From NCBI GenBank assembly GCA_016748015.1, contig JAAOMT010000222.1:140807-204806 (forward strand): DNA of 64,000 bases, read 5' to 3'. The notes beneath the pieces are model-generated. The model searched no databases, was not told where the DNA came from, and saw only the letters and a list, made by a program, of their open reading frames with translations. This DNA comes from Geosiphon pyriformis. Taxonomy: Eukaryota; Glomeromycota; Glomeromycetes; Archaeosporales; Geosiphonaceae. How positions within the stretch are numbered: the stretch's first letter is position 1; each line of letters starts with the position of its first letter. Of the stretch, positions 1 through 10,520 are shown in pieces. The translations under genes were made by a program, and so were the position numbers.

Positions 1-1988
1 CAGTCAACCAAGTCATAAGCCTTGTGCATGTCCTGTAAAACCAGCCAAAGTTCACGGTTCTTCTCCAAGGCATCCTCAACTACAGAACTGACAGCAAAAA
101 TGGGAGACTGCATTATCGTACCTTTCAAAACCGAAAAATTGTCTCCACGAAGAACATCAAAAGTGCCGCAAGCCAAAGAGATCTTATCTGAAAGGATCTT
201 AAAGAGAATCTTGTGGGCCATTTCAATTAAAGCTATAGGATGGGTGTTCATGAGAACTCCTTCCCATTCATATGGTTTAGGAATCATCGAGATCCAAGCT
301 TCCCTCCAAGGCCCAGAAACCAACTCACCAACCAGACAGAAATTCAAGAGCACCAAAAGCATATCCAAAATAGATTTGTCACAATGTTTCCACAATTCGT
401 TGGAGATACCAGAAAGACCAGCCGCTTTTCCATCAGGAAGATCTTTAACAACAGTTGACAACTCATCAAAACTGATCAAGCACATGACATCAGAGAAAGC
501 ACCATCAAACACATAATCCAGAAGCCAAAATTGACGAATCCAATCCTCAAAGAAGTCAGACACCACCTCATGTTTTTTGGTCCATCCCTCCATAATTTTG
601 TCCACCTTGGACTTAACCAAATCGGGCTCTAAAATCAACTCTTCTTCTACAACCAAATGATCTAGGACCACCTTGTGAAAAGGATGCTCCAAAACACTTC
701 TAATGGTGTGACCCTTGTTCAGCTCAAAACTCTCCATTCTCTTACCAATAGCCTGCTTGATCGAAGATTCTTCAGCACACTTGGATTCCAAAAATTTCAA
801 AGAGTGGTACAATTTCCTTGTTTTGGCTAGTGCAGAACAAATAATATCAAAATTAGAACTTGAAAGAAACAGAGACTTAACCTCCGATGCACCAGGAGAG
901 TCGAGTCTGTGCCACACTTCCAACAAAGAAGCAAAACCATCACTCAAAGCCAAATGCGAGGCCTTAACCAACTTAGAAACCAACAGCTCCAGTTTGTGAA
1001 ACCTAGAAGAAGTCCTGGTAAACACGCTGTCAAAACCTTTGAACCATTTTTTCTTGAATGTACCACCCACTGAAAGAACCATGATCTTGCGAACAATGTC
1101 CCACATAGTGTCCACATCTGAAAACCTTACTGCCACTTCAAAAGCATTTGAGAACATAGAGGCATTGGCAGCTGAAGCATCCTTGAACTCCAACCACCTA
1201 GCATCATTGGCATCTTTGATGTCAAACTTCCAACAATCCCTATTCACCTGCTTGCAAAGAGAAATCAAGCACGTATCCAAGAGCCCACCCAAACCCAAAT
1301 TCACTGAAACAGCTTGATGATCTGTGTCAAAATGCTCACTGACATTCAAAACCTTATGATGCACTATCGCATTGACAAGACACGAGGAGACAAACACATA
1401 ATCAATTACTTTTGTAACACCCCTAGAATTTTCCCAAGTGGATGTTTTTGCAGCTGGGCTACCAACTAAAGAATTGACCAGACCCAAATCAAAGCATCTT
1501 TTGAAACTTGCACTTTTATGAGAACCATCTTCATTAAAATCACCCCTGAGAATGACAAAAGAAGATTCATTAACAGCCTTTGCAATAAGAGAGTTAATCT
1601 CATCAGCCTGGGAAAACCGCACCACCAAAGAAGCACCAGCGTAGAGTTCTAAAATTGACACCAAGAGCTTATTCTTGAAAAGCAATCTAACAGACAAGAG
1701 CCAGCCAGGCATTTCAGAAACTCTGCACACATGCCTTGCCAAAGAAGAGTCCATGACAACCGCCACACCAGCACCCAGATAACCAGAATTCAAACCAGAG
1801 GAAAACACCCGAACACCATCAAACTTGTTGGCGATCCAGGGACGAACCCTATCCTTCAACTTTGTCTCAGTAAAAATAGAAACCAAATTTCCCATGTCCT
1901 TGTGCCAACGAACTATATCTTCTTGTTTTGCAGGAATGTTCATGCCTCGAACATTACACGTAGCAACCTTCCAAATCAAACCAGTCAT
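1..1988 (-). CDS. LINE A ORF2, endonuclease and start of reverse transcriptase (partial)
   Basis: ORF2 nicks target DNA with an EEP-type endonuclease and copies the element RNA by reverse transcription. The frame starts at the ATG at 1988, which overlaps the ORF1 stop as ATGA, and runs to the window edge with no stop found (about 662 codons). The endonuclease is in the first 230 residues: a WKVATCNVRG start, TETKL, a G/R-GDFNED motif, IDYVF and DTDHQAV, the expected metal-binding and catalytic signatures. RT block 1 begins near the edge (LWLVLQDMHKAYD). The catalytic F/Y-x-D-D box, RNase H and zinc finger lie outside the window. Since the visible part is open, this copy may be the most recent insertion. 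Whether the whole ORF is intact cannot be judged here. Confidence 0.85.
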   Translation of the reverse strand, partial: MTGLIWKVATCNVRGMNIPAKQEDIVRWHKDMGNLVSIFTETKLKDRVRPWIANKFDGVRVFSSGLNSGYLGAGVAVVMDSSLARHVCRVSEMPGWLLSVRLLFKNKLLVSILELYAGASLVVRFSQADEINSLIAKAVNESSFVILRGDFNEDGSHKSASFKRCFDLGLVNSLVGSPAAKTSTWENSRGVTKVIDYVFVSSCLVNAIVHHKVLNVSEHFDTDHQAVSVNLGLGGLLDTCLISLCKQVNRDCWKFDIKDANDARWLEFKDASAANASMFSNAFEVAVRFSDVDTMWDIVRKIMVLSVGGTFKKKWFKGFDSVFTRTSSRFHKLELLVSKLVKASHLALSDGFASLLEVWHRLDSPGASEVKSLFLSSSNFDIICSALAKTRKLYHSLKFLESKCAEESSIKQAIGKRMESFELNKGHTIRSVLEHPFHKVVLDHLVVEEELILEPDLVKSKVDKIMEGWTKKHEVVSDFFEDWIRQFWLLDYVFDGAFSDVMCLISFDELSTVVKDLPDGKAAGLSGISNELWKHCDKSILDMLLVLLNFCLVGELVSGPWREAWISMIPKPYEWEGVLMNTHPIALIEMAHKILFKILSDKISLACGTFDVLRGDNFSVLKGTIMQSPIFAVSSVVEDALEKNRELWLVLQDMHKAYDLVD

Positions 1989-3949
1989 TGAGAAGACGAG
2001 AGAACCGAAGAACCCAAACCAGAACACAACATATCCAGTCTTGCCAACACTGAGCCGATTAATGCATCCAAAGCCATCAACTTTGACTCCAAACCACCAA
2101 CCTTGGCAGTTAGAACCTTCGAACTACTGGAACCAAAATCAGGATTGGCATCATCAACAGTAGGGCAAAGAGAAGGAGAGACCACCAACGGAACGTCCAG
2201 TGTTATATCCAAATCCACGCATAAGGCCAGGGAAGCAGATGCAATGGGATGAGAGGCTAGAGAAGAAGACTTTGAAGATACCACCTCAACACAACTCAGC
2301 TTCTTCACAATGGCAGAAACTTGGTCTGCCAAAAGCTCCAAAGAGCGTTCCAAAATTGCCAACCGATTGCACAAACCAGAGATATCAGAAGGAGAGGATT
2401 CTACCGAGGCAGAACCCGCATCGAAACTAGCACCAACAGAAAAAAAACCCAAAGAAACCACATGAAAGGAAGTGCCACTAGCAACTTGGGCCCATGTCTT
2501 GCCACCAAAGGAAACTGGGTGAGTGATAGGAGTCTGTTTCTTTCTATATACATTAGCTAGACAAACCCAATTCTGAGAAGTTACTACCTGCTTACTGCGA
2601 GCACCAGAATTCTCACTCATAGAACAAACATTAGAAACATGACCGAATTGTTTACACACTACACAACAGGCCAAAGATAGACCAGTCCAACACAAACTCA
2701 CACTCTTGAAAACCAGAACCGAACCAATAGCAGCCAACTTGGATGCCTCACTCTCAAAACAGATCACAGCACACCGATCATGAATATATGAAGATGGATT
2801 ACGGCCAATAAAACAAGTTTTTCCACCATAGGCCTTCACTAATGCAAACAAATCATAGGCAGTGGTGCCAACTGGAAGAGTGTAAAGCAATGCCCAATGC
2901 TGATTCTTAGATACTCATGTTTGTTTATCAACACTTGTCTTTGCCACGCGAACAAAATTTTTTCCCATGAGCATAGACCATCTAGCCATGACCAAATCAG
3001 CTATCTCAGATGATTCATATTCCACTAGAGCCTTTTGCCAAAGACCAATAAGCTGCACTTTGATTGAAATAATCTTGCCAAACTTGGAGAACACTGCCTC
3101 AATCGCTGATTTGGGAAGATCCACTGGAATTTCCTTGATGATTACCCCCCGATCTGAATGATTGTTTACTTTTCTTAGATCATCATTTACCAAAAATTTT
3201 TCACTGATTGCCATTTCCCTTGCCTTAATCAAACTTTTTTCAGATGTAAATGATGACCTTATTATTCCTGGAAATTTTGAGAGAGTTGAAGCCCCCCCAA
3301 AACCATCAACTTGATAAAAAATTTTTTTCACACAAATCAACTTATCACTAACAGTTTTCCCAGGAACAGCAGAAAGTTCAATATCTAATGCAAAAGATTT
3401 CACCGAAATAAAACTCCAAATCTCCCGATCACGTGACGCGACTGGCAGCAACTGATTAGATCCATTGAACGTGCGAGGAGGGAGCTCCAAAATGTCGTCA
3501 GCACCACCCACATCAACAAAAGAAGGCTGCTTAGACAGGTGTTCAAATACGTACGTTCTCGTTCTCAAACCCTTTAGTGTAGTATTACCCATTAGTTTGT
3601 CATTCCCGGAAGTGTTGGAATCAATGTAGCTTGTTTCTTCCACAATTGTGTTCTTCATGTTCTCAACATCAGAAGTCCTGCCAATACTTGATTCCTCACT
3701 GTCCATTTCGCTACCCCAAGATTTCTTCTGGTTATCAATGCCACCATGTAGCATGTCCACAGGCAGAGGGCCAGCTGACGAATCCACAACAACACCAGAA
3801 TTATCAGGTTTCTTCGCTTTCTTGTAAGATGGACCACGAGTGTAAACACTCTCAATGCACATCTTTTTTTTAGTACCAGAATGGGTCCCCACACCAGCTA
3901 AACCAGATGCTGACCCACCAGCAGAAGAGCCTACTGGATCCATTATCAT
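1985..3949 (-). pseudogene. LINE A ORF1, RNA-binding CCHC protein with one premature stop
   Basis: A 655-codon frame runs from the ATG at 3949 to the TGA at 1985, interrupted once by TGA at 2917-2915. The related copies suggest a Trp codon there. The layout is a basic, low-complexity N-terminus, a conserved block with GFGGASTLSKFPGII, an RRM-like segment (IKVQLIGLWQKALVEYE), a second RRM-like segment (TLPVGTTAYDL), then a CCHC knuckle C-VV-C-KQFG-H-VSNV-C and a predicted coiled-coil segment near the C-terminus. In LINEs, ORF1 coats the RNA and carries it to the target with ORF2. The stop overlaps the ORF2 ATG. The RRM-like assignment is by resemblance only. Confidence 0.85.
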
Positions 3950-4075
3950 GAACAGAGGTGTATGTAAAGAAATAACTGAAGGGAACAGAAGAGAATAAGG
4001 GAAAAGGAAGATATTTCTTTGACTACTTTATGCTCTCATTATGGTCAGGGAATTAACGAAAGAAAGAGTTTTTTA

Positions 4076-4938
4076 AATATTTTTAAATATATGATAAAAT
4101 AATCAAATTTATATCAATTACTAATATAGTTATTTTGCAGTAAATATCAATTTTTTTACCAAAAAATCTTATTTGTAAATTTTTCAAAATTATGTGTGAT
4201 TATTTTACAGAAAAATCAATTTTTTTACAGAAAATTTCGACTGTAAGCTTAATAATATAAAAAAAATAAATTAAATAAATAAATTAAAAGATAAAAATAA
4301 GAAATATTTTTTAAAGAAATTGTTTTAAATTTAGATCTAAAAGTGACTAATAGTTACTGAAATTAGTAGTTAATTAATTTCAAAATATTAGTTTTAAAGA
4401 ATTAATTTTAAGTATTAATACTTAAAAATTTTTGGAATTTTTAAGATAATTTTTGAATTAATTTATAAAAACTGTGTATTAATTTTAAAGTGAGATTTTC
4501 GATTTTAAAAAAGATATTTAAAGCTAAGATATATTTTTTCGAAAAAAAAACTTTTTTTTATATAATTTGTTATAATATTATTTTATAATCTAATATTTTC
4601 TCTTTTTCTAATATTTTAGCAAACTAAAAATATATTTTATTAAACTATAGATTATTTTAGTAAACTGTTTAAATAATTTATTAAATTTACTAAATATTTT
4701 GGCAAATCTTGACTGTTATATAATTCAGTATATTAGATAATTTAATTATTACAATTTGATTATATTTGTGTTTTATACAAATTAAGTTATTAATTAAATA
4801 ATAATTTGAGTAATTTAATAAGATAATAAATAATAAATTAAAATAATAATATATGTTAATTAATAATAAAAATTATATAAATAAATTTATGTTAAATAAT
4901 ATCTTAAATTTCAATTAGTAATATTATCTTACAAATTT
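4076..4938 (-). repeat. decayed Ty3-family LTR, same orientation as the LTRs of element F
   Basis: This AT-rich block aligns to the left LTR of element F (about 54740-55556) in the same orientation. Shared stretches include TTACTGAAATTRGTAG followed by AATCAATTTC-like sequence near 4350, and the segment near 4741-4900. Most differences are G-to-A or C-to-T. The distal part of the LTR is missing because LINE A is inserted at its left. No gene is present. Confidence 0.7.
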
Positions 4939-5330
4939 TAAATCTAATAAACAAATTTGCAAAAAATACAGAATTTTAATTCCAAATATTTATTTGCTTA
5001 AAAGAATCAAAAAATTTAATGTTATTTTTTACAATTCCAACAATTATTTTATTATATTAAATAATTATTTAGAAATTAAAATTATTTATAATAATATTTT
5101 TTAGCAAAAGTTATCACAAAAAATTGTAAATTTTACAAAAATAATTAGACACTTTCTTTTAAAATTTAATTTAATTCTTATTATTAAAAATTATTATATT
5201 GTTGTTAAAAATTATTTTGAATCAATATAAAACAATTAGAATTATAACAACAAAACCAACTCAAATAATTAATCATAGAATATGTTAATATATTTATTAA
5301 AAACAATAATAATATAAAAAAACTGATTTA
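4939..5330 (+). repeat. inverted fragment of Ty3 pol (dUTPase-RT linker)
   Basis: The reverse complement of this stretch aligns with 9480-9860 and with element F 59215-59540, the region between dUTPase and RT. It therefore reads left to right, opposite to the LTR on its left and in the same sense as the LTR on its right. It is the only internal sequence left between the two facing LTRs apart from about 75 bp next to the right one. It contains no open frame. Confidence 0.65.
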
Positions 5331-5683
5331 GTTCAATATTATATTTATATTGAAAATTACAAACAGTATTTGGATTTTAATAAAGCTTAATTTTAAAAAA
5401 AAAATTATGCTATTAGCAAAAATTTAAGTTATTATTTAACATAAAATTATCTTTATAATTTTTATTATTAATTAACATATTAATTATTATCTTATTAAAT
5501 TATTTAAATTATTATTTAATTAATAATTTAATTTGTATAAAACACAAATATAACCAAATTGTAATAATTAAATTATGCAATATACCAAACTATGTAATAT
5601 TTAAAATTTACTAAAATATTTAGAAATTTGACACAATATTCAACAATTTACCAAAACAACTGATAATTTATAAAAATAACTAA
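5331..5683 (+). repeat. facing Ty3-family LTR, first part, with adjoining internal edge
   Basis: Positions 5405-5683 are the start of an LTR in the plus orientation. The reverse complement matches 4600-4938 closely, making the two LTRs a long inverted repeat. Positions 5331-5404 match the internal sequence that adjoins the LTR of element F (about 55577-55650), including a TTAAAGTCCAAGTACT-like stretch. The LTR is cut at 5683 by the ORF2-less LINE and resumes at 7982. The duplicated target is ATAACTAA at 5676-5683. Confidence 0.65.
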
Positions 5684-7981
5684 TTTTTTTTTATTAGAGT
5701 TTAACGAGCAAGGCCCAACTATTATCTAATGCAATATGACTATGTAGGGTCTTAAATTAGATGTAGTTTATGTGTTTTCTACATGTAACCAGCTACTCAA
5801 GCCAGTTCAGGCTATACTACGTTAATGCACCAGAAGAAAACTTACCCAAAAATGATATCTTTTGAATAACCAAAAACAGAGTCACACTACAAAAAACCAA
5901 TCCAACCAGCCATTCAACTGTTTTTAAAGCATCAGCTTTAACATCAATAGACTCATGTTCCCAAAGGGACAACAAGTTAGAAAACACCTCATCATCCAAA
6001 CCAACTAGATGCTCTAAATTACCAAACATATTGATATTCTCCATGCAGCATTCTTTTTTTAAAAAAACCACTTCCTTCTCCAACTTACCAACAATCTTAC
6101 TAAAAGAACCCATATGTACCATAACCTCATTGATCTTAAGGCCAAGTTTACTGCTTGAGACCAAATTCTCATTAATAAATTGCTCAAACAATTTGACCAA
6201 GAAACCAACTGGTTTAACAATAGACTCAACCAAAGTAAAAAGCTTGACCAAATCAGATTCCAAAGAAGCCAACTGGGAAGACACTAAGGAATCACCAACA
6301 ACCATAGAAGAGAAAGTAGAAGCTGCCAAGGGAGGAAACTCAGAAGAATCTAGGAAAGCAAAAGCTTTTGCATAAGAAACACCACCCACAAAATGAGACT
6401 TGAAAACTTTGGGAACCTTGGGAGTAGAAGGTGGGGAAATCTTGCAATCCACAGCCAGATGGCCTATTTCTTAACACCTAAAGCAGTGCTGGCAGCCAGG
6501 AGTTTCCCACCAGATACAGCATTTCCTTAGAGTACCAGTCTTGACTACAGCAGAATTCAAATCACCTTGAGAGTCAAATGTAACCAAAGCAAACCGGAAA
6601 CAATGACCAGAATCAGAAGAACGAGAAATAAAACATGTTTGACCACCAATCTGAGAAATCATATTACTGATTTCAAAGGCAGTACAGCCAAGGGGAAGGT
6701 TGACCAATTTGGCTTTAAACTTATCACAAGACAAAATAGTCTCATTTTGATTCACTAGAAGAAGAATTCTAACACTATCCTTGTCCATCAAGACTGACCA
6801 ATGCTTCAAGGCAGACACAGCAGAATCTAACTTTTCAAAATAAACTACCATATACTGCCAAATGCCAGCAGGCTTCAGCACAACACGAATAATACTACCA
6901 AATACACTGAAAGCCAATTTAATGTCAGCAGCAGACACACCCAAAGGTACATCACACAGCGCAACAGCAGCAGGAGAGGAACCAGATTCAGAAACCACCA
7001 AAGACTTGGCAATTTTGAGAGTGGTCAAATGAACAGAGCTTGTAAGCTCAACTAGAAATGTAGCTTCCAAAGACTGTTGAGAAGCAAACCCCACACAGAA
7101 AAGCTTCACATTGTTTTTTGAAACAGATTTAGCACCCAAGAAACCATACACAAACTGAAAAACAGTCTTAACATAAGCCAATTTGATTTTAAAAGTAGCA
7201 CTAAGCACCAGAGTAGAGACTACCCATCCAGCAAACCTTTGACAACTAGTAATAGTTTCCCAAGCACCACCAGAAGTAGCACCAGAAACTAGAGGAGGAG
7301 ATGAATCAGTTTCCATTTGATCAGTCCAGTTCCCAAGAACAGATAACCCAACAAGAGGAGATTGTTTTGCTTCCACTACTGACGATAATCTGCCAGAAGA
7401 CACCACATTTGGCAACACAGCCAGTGGTTGATCTTGGCCCATCTTGAATAATGTGCCAGATGATATTATGGAGATCTTATCTAAGATCTTATTGAGAACC
7501 ACAAAGGGATTTGGTGTAATAATAGCAGAAGCAAGCAACTGCTCCCACTTTTCTGAACTTCTGGTCTTTTTGACCATTTTTTTTAAAGAGGTAGTGCTAA
7601 AAGTACCAGGTGTTGAATCTATAGAGGAGAAGACCAGCTTATTTACTGGTCTATTATTAAAAACTTTTGGGCTCTTGGTTGGAGTGGAGACAACACTGGG
7701 ACTAACTCAGGTGTGTTTTTTTGAGGGGACTTTGACTGGTGAGAAACCAGCCAAAGATGAGGGAGTTGCTTTAGTGGCTACCAAAGGCAGCTTATCATGA
7801 TTACTGGGTAAGAGGAAGACTTCTAAAATGTTTTGCCTAGTTGCTTCTACAACAGAGAAAGCTCCTCTGGTTGAAATTTTATTAGATATCTCAGGACAGA
7901 TATCAGGTGCAGCTTTTTTATTCTTTGCTCTGGTCGTGGTCATAAAATTAAGGAGACAAAGAGTTTTTTTTATTTTTTTTT
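5684..7981 (-). mobile_element. ORF2-less LINE ('half-LINE')
   Basis: This 2.3-kb element has a LINE 5' leader (A-run plus CTCTTTGTCTCC near 7970), one long ORF1 frame (7943-5817), a LINE 3' UTR (the complement of 5684-5816 matches the 3' UTR of LINE C) and an A9 tail (5684-5692 as T on the plus strand). ORF2 is absent: the ORF1 frame runs into the GGTGCA that corresponds to the last ORF2 codons, then the 3' UTR begins. It is flanked by ATAACTAA (5676-5683) and ATAACTTA (7982-7989), a 7-of-8 target-site duplication, so the element moved as a unit after losing ORF2, presumably using ORF2 from a full-length relative. Confidence 0.75.
5817..7943 (-). pseudogene. ORF1 of the ORF2-less LINE, divergent CCHC protein with two premature stops
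   Basis: A single 709-codon frame from ATG 7943 to TAG 5817 is broken by TGA at 7709-7707 and TAA at 6473-6471. The second stop lies inside the zinc knuckle, C-FR-C-stop-EIG-H-LAVD-C. Upstream are two RRM-like segments (LCDVPLGVSAADIKLAFSVF and KLVNLPLGCTAFEISNMI). Downstream is a heptad-like stretch (LEKEVVFLKKECC) and a hydrophobic C-terminus (LVGLVFCSVTLFLVIQK) not seen in the other ORF1 proteins. The N-terminus and much of the body differ from the ORF1s of A, C, G, H, I and J, so this is another LINE subfamily. The hydrophobic end may be membrane-seeking or simply a fusion product; the sequence alone does not decide. Confidence 0.75.
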
Positions 7982-8659
7982 ATAACTTATAGCTGAATAA
8001 AATATATTTTTAGTTTATTAAATATTAGAAAAAAAATGCTGAATCATAAAATAGTAGTATAACAAATTATATAAAATAAGAGCTTTTTTTTGAGAAAATA
8101 TATCTTATTTTAAAATATTTTGTTTTTACTACAAATTAATTCAATAAAAATTATTTTAAAAAAAATCCAATTTTTTAATTATTATTACTTCAAAATTTAT
8201 TATATATTAATATTTTGAAATTAATTAGCTATTAATTTTAGTAACTATTAATTATTTTTAAGCCTAAATTCGAAATAATTTTTTGATTATATTTCTTATT
8301 TTTTTCTTTAATTAATTTTTTATAATTATTTTCTTTTTTTTTATATTATTAAATAGTCTATAGTCAAGATTTTTGTAAAAAAATTGATTTTTATAGCAAA
8401 ATAACTACATATTATTTGAGAAGTTTACAGACAAAATTTTTTTGTAAAAGAATTGATTTTTATTAAAAAGTAATTATACAAATAATTGGCACAAAATTAG
8501 TTATTTTATTATAAATTTAACAGTATATACAGTTCAAAATATAGAAAAATACTTTGAAAAAAAAATTAGTATTAATAATTTATCAGCTTTTAACAAAATT
8601 AACAGCAAAAACAGTATTTACAATATTAAAAAAAGTGTTGAAAAATTTTCAGTAACAAT
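7982..8659 (+). repeat. facing Ty3-family LTR, second part
   Basis: This continues the LTR cut at 5683. The reverse complement of element F 54595-55300 aligns along it, including the stretch near 8370-8400 that matches the LTR block with two AGTAACTACA-like sites. It ends at 8659 with AGTAACA, the counterpart of GGTAACA at the end of the F LTR. The two parts sum to about 950 bp, close to the 962 bp of the left LTR of F. No gene is present. Confidence 0.65.
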
Positions 8660-10189
8660 AAGCAAAGATTAATACTATTATTAATTTTATTTTTAGAATA
8701 TTAAATGCTTTTTATTGTTTTGTAATCTAATTGTATTTAACATTTTTGTTGAAAGATTTGGTACTTTCAGAAAAATTTTTAATAAATTTTTAATAATAAA
8801 ATGCTAATTTTGTGAATTTTTTTAATTTGATAATATTTCTAAGAACTTTGAATTTTTTAACAATACTGATTTTATTTGAATTAGATTTAACTTTTTTTTT
8901 ATTAATAATATAACCAAAAAAAACCAAATTGGTTTTTTTAAAATAGTATTTTTTAATGTTTAATTTTAATTCTGTTTTTTATAATTGTTGAAAAACTTTT
9001 TACAACTAAACTAAATAAGCTTCAAATAAAAATAAATAAATATTAGTATTGTTAAATTAAATAATTATTAATTATTAAAAAATATTATATTAAACTTATA
9101 GGTTTTTTTTAAGTGATAAAAGCTATTTTTAGTTGATTTTTAAAATTTATTGTCAGTATTCACTTTTTAAATTTAATGCTAAAAAGTATTTAAACTTTTT
9201 AAAAGCATTTAGCATATTATTAATTCTGAATAAGAAATAAGTATTTTTAATTATAATATTATTTAATTAATAATAATTAACACAAAATCATATTTTGTCC
9301 TTTTTTTTTGATAAAAACTATTAATAAAGTTTATAAACTTATTAATAATTAGATAAGCTTATTATTAAACATTTATTATACTTTTTTTTAAATAAATTAG
9401 TAACTTTTAAGTAATACTTAATAAATTTGTCATCTTAATTTTGTATTTTTTGTGTAAATTTAATGTTATATTAAATTAAGTTTTTCAAAATTGTTACTGT
9501 TTTTTGCAAATATTTTAGTATATTTTGCAATTAGCTATTTAAATTGTTTTTGTTATTATAGTTCTAATTGTTTTATGTTGATTCAAAACAATTTTTTAAT
9601 AATAATATGATAATTTTTGGTAATAAAAATTGAATTGAAATTCAGAAGTAAATATCTAATAATTTTTGTAAAGTTTGTAATTTTTTGTAAAATTTTTTGC
9701 TAAAAAATATTACTGTAAGTAATATTAAATTTTAAATATTTATTTAATATAACAAAATAATTGTTAGAATTATAAAAAATAATATTGAATTTTTAAATTC
9801 CTTAAAACAAATAAATATTTGAAATCAAAATTTTATATTTTTTGCAAATTTGTTTATTGGATTCAAAGATTGGTTAAGTGGTAATAAGTATTATTATTTT
9901 TGATAAAATTTTAATAGTAATTTTAAGATTAATTTTTGTTAAGAATTTTGGTTATAAGACCAAAGTTTCTTTTTTTAAATATTGTAAATTATATTTTACA
10001 TCAATTTTATGAATTTTTTTTGGCTTAATTTTTTTTTATTGTTGTTAAAATATTTAAGTTGTAAAGCAAATTGGTTTTCAATAAGATAGATTAAAACTGT
10101 TGAGATTTTTAATTATATATTTTTCTAATCTAAATTTAATTTTATTTCTATTATTTTTTATGAATAGTAGTATGCTAAAGACATAATAT
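8660..10189 (-). pseudogene. Ty3 element B, decayed pol (RT through dUTPase)
   Basis: Read leftwards, this is the same element type as F, but so AT-mutated that no frame survives. Position 8941 onwards matches F 58540-58620 (RT, KCHFGKT region), 9241-9350 matches F 58920-59030 (start of RT), 9540-9870 matches the linker and 9890-10090 matches the dUTPase coding region (F 59930-60150). Differences are mostly transitions in both senses, for example CTACTGGTGAGG in F against CTATTAATAAAG here. The element is interrupted at 10189 by solo LTR X and resumes at 17790. Integrase and its own 3' LTR are missing on the left. Confidence 0.7.
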
Positions 10190-10386
10190 TGTTATAGATT
10201 GAAATAACAAACTAATAAATAGCAAAAAAAAACAGAATTGTAGGATAATAAAATTAATCAAAGAGAATTTAACTTTAAGAAGCAAATTGAATGAATATGA
10301 ATTCAATATACAAGATTAGTTTTATAAAATATTTCAGTCACTATTTTTTTTAAAAAATAACCAAAAAATTTGAAAATAAAGGAATA
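10190..10386. repeat. solo LTR X, left part
   Basis: X begins TGTTATAGATTGAAA at 10190. Its far end, beyond LINE C at 17789, is TTTTCAATCATAACA, the inverted partner. The flanking ATAT at 10186-10189 recurs at 17790-17793. Removing X rejoins element B without a gap relative to F 60240-60285. TG/CA ends, short inverted termini and a 4-5 bp target duplication with no internal coding are those of a solo LTR. The family is unknown, and a short inverted-repeat element is the alternative. Confidence 0.6.
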
Positions 10387-10520
10387 AAAAAAACTTTCTC
10401 TTGTCAATCCCCTGACCATAATGAAAGTGAAAATTTATTAGAAATATAACATACTTTTTTTTTTTTTCCCTTTCACTTTTTCATAATTATTTCTTTTAAT
10501 CCACCTGTCTTTGTTATCAT

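Larger units (their letters stand above)
1..4075 (-). mobile_element. LINE A, two-ORF non-LTR retrotransposon, 3' part outside window
   Basis: This is a non-LTR retrotransposon read leftwards, with ORF1 (3949-1985) followed by ORF2 (1988 to the window edge). Its 5' end is near 4075, where an A-run and a CTCTTTCTTTCG motif mark the start, as in the other LINE copies. Its 5' leader shares the block CCCTGACCATAATGA with LINE C, and the ORF1 N-termini of A and C also match, so A and C form one subfamily distinct from G, H, I and J. To the right it abuts an old Ty3-type LTR, so it inserted into that LTR. It is the best preserved LINE here, with one premature stop visible in about 4 kb. Confidence 0.9.

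Noticed and set aside
22-516. Open frames on the plus strand across 22-2163
   Set aside because: They are antisense shadows of LINE A ORF2 and ORF1, which carry all recognisable motifs on the minus strand.
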